Shown: positions 44,363 through 49,786 of the stretch, piece by piece
How positions within the stretch are numbered: the stretch's first letter is position 1
Layout of the letters: the number at the start of each line of letters is the position of its first letter
Made by a program: the position numbers and the translations under genes
Assembly: GCF_900100395.1 (NCBI RefSeq)
Contig: NZ_FNFB01000034.1
Location: 31,360 to 81,145, forward strand
Direction: 5' to 3'
DNA length: 49,786 nucleotides
DNA from: Nonomuraea maritima
GTDB taxonomy: Bacteria > Actinomycetota > Actinomycetes > Streptosporangiales > Streptosporangiaceae
The notes under the pieces: generated by a model
What the model was told of the DNA's origin: nothing
The model's database searches: none
The model's input: the letters and a program-made list of their open reading frames with translations, nothing else

Positions 44363-45843
44363 ACGGGCGCTCCTGGCGGCAGGGTCGGCAGCTCCGGCGG
44401 GCCGTTGTCGATGAGTCGGAGCAGGGCGTCGGTGTCGAGGTGCCGCTCGACCAGGTCGCCGAGCGCGTCCAGGCGGTCCTCGCGCAGCCGCGCGAAGTCG
44501 GTGGCGGGCGCGGGGACGAACGCCCGGCCCGCCCGCTCGGCCACGTCGGCCAGGAAGGCGCGCCGGAAGCCGTCGTTCTCCAGGGCGCCGTGCCAGGTGG
44601 TGCCCCAGACGTCGCCCACCCGGCAGCCGTCGAGGAACGGCTCCCCGCCCTCCACCTCCGCCACCCCGTGGTGGATCTCGTAGGCCCGCACCTGCTCGCC
44701 GTACGCCTCGCCGACGGGACGGGCGAGGCGTTTGTCCGGCGCGAACGTGATCCGTACGGGCAGCAGGTCCAGCCCCTCGACCCGGCCCGCGCCCGACTCG
44801 ACCTCGTCGACGATCTCGCGCGCCAGCATCTGGAACCCGCCGCAGATCCCGAGGACGGGCCCGCGCCGCGCGCGGATCGCCGCCGCGAGGCCGCGCTCGC
44901 GCAGCCAGGCCAGGTCGGCGACGGTGGCCCGGGAGCCGGGCAGCACGACGAGGTCGGCGTCGTCCAGCTCGGCCGGGTCGGTGACGAAGCGGACGGTCAC
45001 GCCGGGTTCGGCGGCCAGTGCGTCGACGTCGGTGAAGTTGGAGATGCGCGGCAGCCGGACGACGGCCACGCGGAGGGTCTGCCGGCCGTGCGGCGCGCCT
45101 GAGGTGACCCGCCGGCCGTCGAGGGCGAGGGAGTCCTCGACGTCCATCCAGAGCCCGTCGAGCCAGGGCAGGACGCCGTACACCTCGCGCCCGGTCATCC
45201 GCCGCAGCATGTCGAGGCCGGGATCCAGCAGCTCTTTCGCGCCCCTGAACTTGTTGACCACGAACCCGGCGACGTGCGCCTGGTCGGCGGCGTCGAGCAG
45301 GCCGACCGTGCCGTAGAACGCGGCGAAGACCCCGCCCCTGTCGATGTCGCCGACCACGATCACCGGCAGGTTCGCGGCCCTGGCGAGGCCCATGTTGGCG
45401 ATGTCGCCCCGGCGCAGGTTGATCTCGGCGGGGCTGCCCGCGCCCTCGCACACCACGACGTCGTACTGCTTCCTGAGCCGGGTGAGCGCTTCCAGGGCGG
45501 TGGCGCGCAGCATGTCCTTCAGCTCGCCGTACTCCATGGCGTCCACGTCGGCGACGGGCTTGCCCATGAGGACGACCTGGCTGCGGCGGTCGCTGCCCGG
45601 CTTGAGCAGGATCGGGTTCATGTCGGCGACGGGTTCGAGGCCCGCGGCCTGCGCCTGGACGACCTGCGCCCGGCCGATCTCGGCGCCGTCGGCGGTGACG
45701 TACGAGTTGAGCGACATGTTCTGGGCCTTGTACGGCGCCACGCGGACGCCCTGACGGGCCAGCCAGCGGCAGATCCCGGCGGTGACGACGCTTTTTCCGG
45801 CGTCGGACGTGGTGCCCGCGACGAGCAGTGCCCCCTTGACCAT
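44359..45843 (-). CDS. cobQ: Cobyric acid synthase
   Basis: CobQ amidates adenosylcobyrinic a,c-diamide at four side chains with glutamine and ATP. The N-terminal dethiobiotin-synthetase-like part is KGALLVAGTTSDAGKSVVTAGICRWL with ATP-binding TSDAGKS, and RVAPYKAQNMSLNSYVT. The C-terminal class I amidotransferase has Cys in VLGICGGFQML and a late His in AYEIHHGVAE. About 494 residues, the usual size. ATG at 45843 or GTG at 45849 can start it; no strong site is seen. It lies 38 kb from the other cobalamin genes. Confidence 0.95.
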   Translation of the reverse strand: MVKGALLVAGTTSDAGKSVVTAGICRWLARQGVRVAPYKAQNMSLNSYVTADGAEIGRAQVVQAQAAGLEPVADMNPILLKPGSDRRSQVVLMGKPVADVDAMEYGELKDMLRATALEALTRLRKQYDVVVCEGAGSPAEINLRRGDIANMGLARAANLPVIVVGDIDRGGVFAAFYGTVGLLDAADQAHVAGFVVNKFRGAKELLDPGLDMLRRMTGREVYGVLPWLDGLWMDVEDSLALDGRRVTSGAPHGRQTLRVAVVRLPRISNFTDVDALAAEPGVTVRFVTDPAELDDADLVVLPGSRATVADLAWLRERGLAAAIRARRGPVLGICGGFQMLAREIVDEVESGAGRVEGLDLLPVRITFAPDKRLARPVGEAYGEQVRAYEIHHGVAEVEGGEPFLDGCRVGDVWGTTWHGALENDGFRRAFLADVAERAGRAFVPAPATDFARLREDRLDALGDLVERHLDTDALLRLIDNGPPELPTLPPGAPV

Positions 45844-45938
45844 GCGCACACCGTACAGGAGCTCACGAGTCCAGAAATTTCCCAGTAATCACCCATTTAC
45901 GAACGCTGTGACTTCTGCCACTCTGTCTAGAATATTGC

Positions 45939-45957
45939 CCTAGAACGCAATTCTAGG
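45939..45957. promoter_or_regulatory. Palindrome upstream of the MFS transporter gene
   Basis: CCTAGAACGCAATTCTAGG has perfect 7-bp arms around a five-base centre; another CTAGAA half-site lies at 45927-45932. It sits 23 bases before the MFS start in an AT-richer stretch, where a promoter is expected, so it is a candidate operator for an unknown repressor. Confidence 0.55.
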
Positions 45958-45979
45958 ATCTCCTAGCGAAAGGGTGGGC

Positions 45980-47305
45980 ATGGTCGGCACGTTCGGTTCG
46001 CCGCGTACTGGCACCATCGACGCGCAGTCCCGCGCCCCATTCGGTTGGGCGCCCCTCATCGTGCTGTTCATCGTCGGGCTCGTGGACAGGATCGAGAGCA
46101 ACCTCCTGTCCGGAGTGCTCCCCCTGATCCAGGCGGAATGGGGCTTCAGCGACACAGCCGCCGGCTCCATCCCCACGGCCGCCGCCCTCGCCGCCGCCGT
46201 CGTGGCCCTTCCCGCCGGCTACCTGGCCGACCGCTTCAGCCGTACGCGCATCATCGCGATAGTCGTCTTCATCTGGGCCGTCGCCACCCTCGGCTCCGGC
46301 CTCGCGACCGGCTTCGCGATGTTCTACATGATGCGCGTCGTCCTCGCCGCGGCCGAGAACATCGACAACCCGGCGGCGGGCAGCCTGCTCGCCGACTACT
46401 ACCCGCCCGCCAGCCGCGCCAAGGCGTACGGGCTCACCCGCGTCACCACCTACCTCGGCGGCATCGGCACACTGCTCGGCGGCGTGCTGGCAGAGGCCTT
46501 CGGATGGCGTACGGCGTTCCTCGTCATGGTCGTGCCAGGCGTGCTCACGGCCCTGCTCGTCTGGATGCTGCGCGAGCCGCGCCGCGGCGAGCTGGACCGG
46601 CTGGTCGCCACCGGCGACCCGGCCGCCCCCTCGACCGAGCCCGCCCCCGACGTGGCCAAGCCGCCCTTCTGGCGGCAGTTCGGCCAGGTCGTCAGGATCC
46701 CGACGCTCGTCTTCGTCTGCATCGGCCTGTCGTTCCTCACCCTGGGCCTGGCCGGGATCTTCTACTGGATGCCCACCCTCATGGTGCGCTCGTACGGCGT
46801 CAGCGTCGGCACGGCCGGGTCGCTGAGCGGCCTCATCACCATCGTCGGCACGCTCACCGGCACCCTGGTCGGGTCGTGGCTGGGCAGGACGTGGCACGGC
46901 ACCCGCAAGGGCGGCCGCCTGCTCGCCGGCGGCCTCGGCATCACCGCGGGCTCGCTCGTCCTGGCCGGAGCGCTGGCCACGAGCTCGATCGGCGCCCTCA
47001 CGGCTCTCGTGCTGCTGTCGTCCTCGCTCATGTCGATCGCCATCCCGAACATGACGGCGTGCCTGGCGGACGTCGTCCCGGCCGCGGCGCGCGGCCTCGG
47101 CTTCGCCGTCCTGCAGCTGCTCATCACGGCCGGCGGGGCGTTCGGCTCCCTGGTCGTCGGCATCGCCTCCGACCAGCTCGGCTCGCTCGTCGGAGGCATG
47201 TACATCCTGGTCGTCCCCATGGTGGTGGGCGGCCTGGTGACGCTCGGGGCCCGGGCGTCGTTCGAGCGCGACGCGCAGAAGGTCCTGGACGACGCGCGCT
47301 CCTGA
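45980..47305 (+). CDS. MFS transporter
   Basis: A 441-residue major facilitator protein with about twelve helices. It starts ...FIVGLVDRIESNLLSGVLPLIQAEWGFSDTAAGSIPTA in outline; the loop GYLADRFSRTRII is the MFS motif A and a cytoplasmic stretch lies mid-protein (REPRRGELDRLVATGDPAAP). A second half follows (FVCIGLSFLTLGLAGIFYWMPTLMV). The ATG at 45980 has AAAGGG six bases upstream; a GTG at 45974 is also in frame. The substrate is unknown. Confidence 0.9.
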   Translation: MVGTFGSPRTGTIDAQSRAPFGWAPLIVLFIVGLVDRIESNLLSGVLPLIQAEWGFSDTAAGSIPTAAALAAAVVALPAGYLADRFSRTRIIAIVVFIWAVATLGSGLATGFAMFYMMRVVLAAAENIDNPAAGSLLADYYPPASRAKAYGLTRVTTYLGGIGTLLGGVLAEAFGWRTAFLVMVVPGVLTALLVWMLREPRRGELDRLVATGDPAAPSTEPAPDVAKPPFWRQFGQVVRIPTLVFVCIGLSFLTLGLAGIFYWMPTLMVRSYGVSVGTAGSLSGLITIVGTLTGTLVGSWLGRTWHGTRKGGRLLAGGLGITAGSLVLAGALATSSIGALTALVLLSSSLMSIAIPNMTACLADVVPAAARGLGFAVLQLLITAGGAFGSLVVGIASDQLGSLVGGMYILVVPMVVGGLVTLGARASFERDAQKVLDDARS

Positions 47306-47315
47306 ACCGTCCACG

Positions 47316-47352
47316 CCGGACGGGCCGGCGGGAACACCGCCGGCCCGTCCGG
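47316..47352. terminator. Strong terminator hairpin between MFS and MT0933-like genes
   Basis: Sixteen bases, CCGGACGGGCCGGCGG (47316-47331), pair perfectly with CCGCCGGCCCGTCCGG (47337-47352) around a GAACA loop. It lies between two convergent genes and can stop transcription from both. Confidence 0.88.
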
Positions 47353-47360
47353 TCACCGCC

Positions 47361-47657
47361 TCAGCCCTGCGGCGGCGTCCGCCGCTCGTGCTCCTCCGAC
47401 GGCTCGGGCTGCCGCTGGGGCGGCGGCTGGGGCCGCTCGGACTGCGCGCCCGCTTCCCCGCCCGCCTGCCTCTCCGCCTCGCCACCGCCGTAACGGCGCT
47501 GGACGGCGTCCGTGCCCTTGGTGATGTGCTCGTCGTACTTGTGGCCGGTGCGCTCCTTCGCGTACTCCTCGGCCTTTTCCAGGATCTGGTCGGTCTGCCT
47601 GGAGTGCCCTCTGGCCAGGTCCTCGGCTTTCTTCAGCCACTCTGCTATGCGGCCCAT
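47361..47657 (-). CDS. MT0933-like small antitoxin-type protein
   Basis: A 98-residue hydrophilic protein. The first ~55 residues (IAEWLKKAEDLARGHSRQTDQILEKAEEYAKERTGHKYDEHI in outline) fit the MT0933-like antitoxin family: two helices with the TGHKYDEHI ending. The rest is a Pro/Gln/Glu-rich tail. It starts with ATG nine bases after GGGGG. No toxin gene is next to it, so if an antitoxin, its partner is elsewhere; many members appear solitary. Confidence 0.78.
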   Translation of the reverse strand: MGRIAEWLKKAEDLARGHSRQTDQILEKAEEYAKERTGHKYDEHITKGTDAVQRRYGGGEAERQAGGEAGAQSERPQPPPQRQPEPSEEHERRTPPQG

Positions 47658-47738
47658 GACCGTAACCCCCTGTTCGTCCGGCTACGCCCGCCCCTACCCC
47701 TCCCGTACGGGCTTTCACCGGTTTCGCCTGAGGCCTGT

Positions 47739-48713
47739 TCAGTCCCAGGACGGCAAGGCTCCCTCCGGGTAGCGTGCGCCGAACCCGCCACGCGGCAGGA
47801 TCTCAGCGATGCGCTCCAGAGCTGAGGGGTCGAGCCCGAGGTCGGCCGCCGCGATGTTCTCCTCCAGCCGTTTGGCGTTGCGGGTGCCGGGGATCGGCAC
47901 GATGTCGTCGCCCTGGGCGAGCACCCAGGCCAGGGCGAGCTGCGCCAGGCTCGCCCCCATGTCGGCGGCCAGCTCCGTCAGCTGCTCGGTGGCCCGCAGG
48001 TTCTTCTCGTAGTTGCCCGGCTGGAACCGCGGGTCGCGGGTGCGGAAGTCACCCGGGTCGTACTCTGCGCCCGGCTTGGCCTGCCCGGTCAGGAACCCCC
48101 TGCCGAGCGGCGAGTAGGCGACGAACCCGATGCCGAGCTCGCGCACGACCGGCAGGAGCGCCTCCACGTCCCGTTCGAACAGGGAGTACTCCGTCTGCAG
48201 CACCGAGACGGGGTGCTCCGCGTGCGCCCGCCGGATGGTGTTGGCGCCCGCCTCGCTCAGCCCGAACCAGCGCACCTTCCCGGCGTCCACGAACTCCTTG
48301 ACGGTGCCCGCGACGTCCTCGATCGGCACGTCGGGGTCGACGCGGTGCTGGTAGAGCACGTCGATGACGTCCACGCGCAGGTTGCGCAGGCTGTTGTCCA
48401 CCACCTCGCGGATGTGCTCGGGACGGCTGTCGAAACGGCTCGGGCGGGTGCCGGTGAAGTCGAAGCCGAACTTCGTGGCGATGACCACCTCGTCACGGAC
48501 CGGCGCCAGCGCCTCGCCGACGATCCGCTCGTTCTCCCCCTGGCCGTACAGCTCGGCCGTGTCGAAGAACGTCACGCCCAGCTCGTGGGCGCGGCGGATG
48601 GTCGCGATCCCCTCCTTGACGTCGGACGGCCCGTACGCCATGGAGATGCCCATCGCGCCGTAGCCCAGCTCCGACGCCGTGAGCCCCTGCCGCCCGAGGA
48701 TCCGTTCGCGCAT
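47739..48713 (-). CDS. Aldo/keto reductase
   Basis: A 324-residue aldo/keto reductase of the AKR13-like group. The catalytic Asp and Tyr lie in FFDTAELYGQGENERIVGEAL, the Lys in VIATKFGF and the His in VLYQHRVDP; IPGTRNAKRLEENIAAADLGL is the family's NADPH-binding end. It would reduce carbonyl compounds. The ATG at 48713 has GGGAGAG eight bases upstream; the frame is open to 48761 without homology. It is divergent from the glycosylase gene with 103 bases between them. Confidence 0.92.
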   Translation of the reverse strand: MRERILGRQGLTASELGYGAMGISMAYGPSDVKEGIATIRRAHELGVTFFDTAELYGQGENERIVGEALAPVRDEVVIATKFGFDFTGTRPSRFDSRPEHIREVVDNSLRNLRVDVIDVLYQHRVDPDVPIEDVAGTVKEFVDAGKVRWFGLSEAGANTIRRAHAEHPVSVLQTEYSLFERDVEALLPVVRELGIGFVAYSPLGRGFLTGQAKPGAEYDPGDFRTRDPRFQPGNYEKNLRATEQLTELAADMGASLAQLALAWVLAQGDDIVPIPGTRNAKRLEENIAAADLGLDPSALERIAEILPRGGFGARYPEGALPSWD

Positions 48714-48816
48714 GCTGACCACTCTCCCTCGTCGTCTTATTCCAGGACACCCCATACCCATGGTGCGCCGCGTCCTGCCGGAACCCGGCCGCCGAGGAGC
48801 GGCCTACCATACGCCC

Positions 48817-49698
48817 ATGTCCACGCACGGGTTCACGATCACCGCCGAGGGGCCGTTCGACTTCGACGCCTCCCTGCGCTTCCTCGAAGACTGGCCGGCC
48901 ACCAGCGCGCTGCCCACCGACGGGCGGGTGCTGCGCTTCGCCTACTGCTCCGAGAGCGACTGGCGGCCGATCGGCGTGCGCGTGACAGGCGTTCCCGGCG
49001 GGGTGGAGGTCGCCACGACGCGCGCCCCCGGGCCCGGCATCCGCGCCGAGGTGGCCCGCATCCTGTCCCTGGATGTCGACGGGACGGGCTTCGCCAAGCT
49101 CGGCGAGGCCGACCCGGTGCTCGGCGACCTGCAGCGACGCCGCCCCGGGCTGCGGCCGGTGTGCTTCTGGAGCCCGTGGGAGGCGGCCTGCTGGGCGGTG
49201 ATCGTGCAGCGCTCCTCGATGCTGATCGCCGCCCGCCTCAAGCAGCGCATCGCCGAACGGTACGGCGCGACGGTCGTCGTCGACGGCCACGACTGCACCG
49301 TCTTCCCCCCGCCCGTGAGCCTGCTGGAGGCCGGAGCCCTCGGTCTGCCGGCGCAGAAGGAGGAGTGGCTGCGCGGGCTGGCGAGGGCCGCCCTCGACGG
49401 CCTGCTCACCACCGAGCACCTGCGCTCGCTCACCCCCGAGGAGGCCCTCGCGCAGCTGCGCGCACTGCCCGGGGTGGGCCCGTTCTCCGCCGGGCTCATC
49501 CTGATCCGCGGCGCGGGCGCGCCCGACGCGTTCCCCGGCGACGAACCGCGACTGTTCGCCCTCCTGCGCGAGGCGTACGGCCTGGCGGAGGACGCACCAC
49601 CGTCGTCCTACAGGAAACTCGCCGAGTCCTGGCGTCCGTACCGCTCGTGGGCGTCGTTCCTGTTCCGCGCCGACTCCTACGGCGTCATGAACGACTGA
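48817..49698 (+). CDS. AlkA-type DNA-3-methyladenine glycosylase
   Basis: A 293-residue HhH-GPD DNA glycosylase that should remove alkylated bases. An N-terminal AlkA-like beta domain (FTITAEGPFDFDASLRFL) is followed by CFWSPWEAACWAVIVQRSS and the HhH-GPD core LPGVGPFSAGLILIRGAGAPDAFPGDEPRL in outline, where the Asp in GDEPRL aligns with the catalytic Asp of AlkA. ESWRPYRSWASFLF matches the AlkA C-terminus. The ATG at 48817 is where homology begins. The last 88 bases of the window (49699-49786) show nothing else. Confidence 0.87.
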   Translation: MSTHGFTITAEGPFDFDASLRFLEDWPATSALPTDGRVLRFAYCSESDWRPIGVRVTGVPGGVEVATTRAPGPGIRAEVARILSLDVDGTGFAKLGEADPVLGDLQRRRPGLRPVCFWSPWEAACWAVIVQRSSMLIAARLKQRIAERYGATVVVDGHDCTVFPPPVSLLEAGALGLPAQKEEWLRGLARAALDGLLTTEHLRSLTPEEALAQLRALPGVGPFSAGLILIRGAGAPDAFPGDEPRLFALLREAYGLAEDAPPSSYRKLAESWRPYRSWASFLFRADSYGVMND

Positions 49699-49786
49699 CA
49701 GTGATGATGTAGATGAGCGTCTCCCGCCAGGGTCTGACCCAGCGACTGACTGACCTTGGGTCCTCAACGGGATCTGTCGGCCCTGG

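Noticed and set aside
47361..47657. Toxin-antitoxin module around the MT0933-like gene
   Set aside because: No toxin-like gene lies on either side: an MFS transporter is convergent and an aldo/keto reductase is upstream. Only the single gene is reported.
49699..49786. Possible tRNA or terminator at the right edge
   Set aside because: No cloverleaf arms, T-loop consensus or convincing stem is visible in the last 88 bases.

Overview
The window is very GC-rich, gene-dense DNA with GTG/TTG starts, ATGA/GTGA/TGATG gene overlaps and many one-component regulators. This is typical of a high-GC actinomycete. F420-type oxidoreductases, a DUF2795/baeRF pair, an MT0933-like protein, an actinobacterial Ser/Thr kinase and a mycobacterial-type LexA box agree with that. 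Streptosporangiaceae (Nonomuraea-like) is my best guess from protein style, not a proven assignment.

Layout. 1-6041 (minus): a cobalamin block cobL - cbiX - cobT - speB - cobA, then the start of an unknown disordered protein with SLFERG repeats that runs off the left edge. cobQ lies far away at 44359. 6153-8739: a tandem GNAT protein, a DUF2795 protein and a baeRF/Vms1-like protein. 8729-12235: the lactate-utilisation operon lutABC and a divergent GntR regulator with two palindromic operators. 12242-18919: a secreted sulfatase, an F420-type oxidoreductase, a MacB/FtsX-type ABC exporter, an orphan NarL-type response regulator and a DUF4328 membrane protein. 18927-22918: a DUF6504-dnaE2 SOS mutagenesis operon behind a LexA box, without an imuB/dinB gene. 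22917-28276: a GntR/UTRA regulator divergent from a complete ABC importer ending in a HAD phosphatase. 28324-30287: a receptor-like Ser/Thr kinase followed by an intergenic tandem-repeat array.

30321-33791 is the most notable region: a TetR regulator divergent from a translationally coupled pair, an ABC-F ATPase and a virginiamycin B lyase (Vgb) homologue. I read it as a compact antibiotic-protection operon that could cover both streptogramin components. The ABC-F protein carries a roughly 135-residue repeat-rich insertion between its two ATPase domains. Further right: NmrA/MarR with paired operators (34115-35650), TetR/hemerythrin (36016-37366), a quinone oxidoreductase and LysE exporter, a HigBA-like toxin-antitoxin pair coupled to a third small gene (39279-40554), an ABC-2 exporter coupled to a PucR regulator (40774-43497), a small secreted protein, cobQ, an MFS transporter, an MT0933-like protein, an aldo/keto reductase and an AlkA-type DNA glycosylase.

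Functions are inferred from motifs recognised by eye; no database search was possible. Start sites were chosen from ribosome-binding sites and overlaps, so several differ from the longest open frame.
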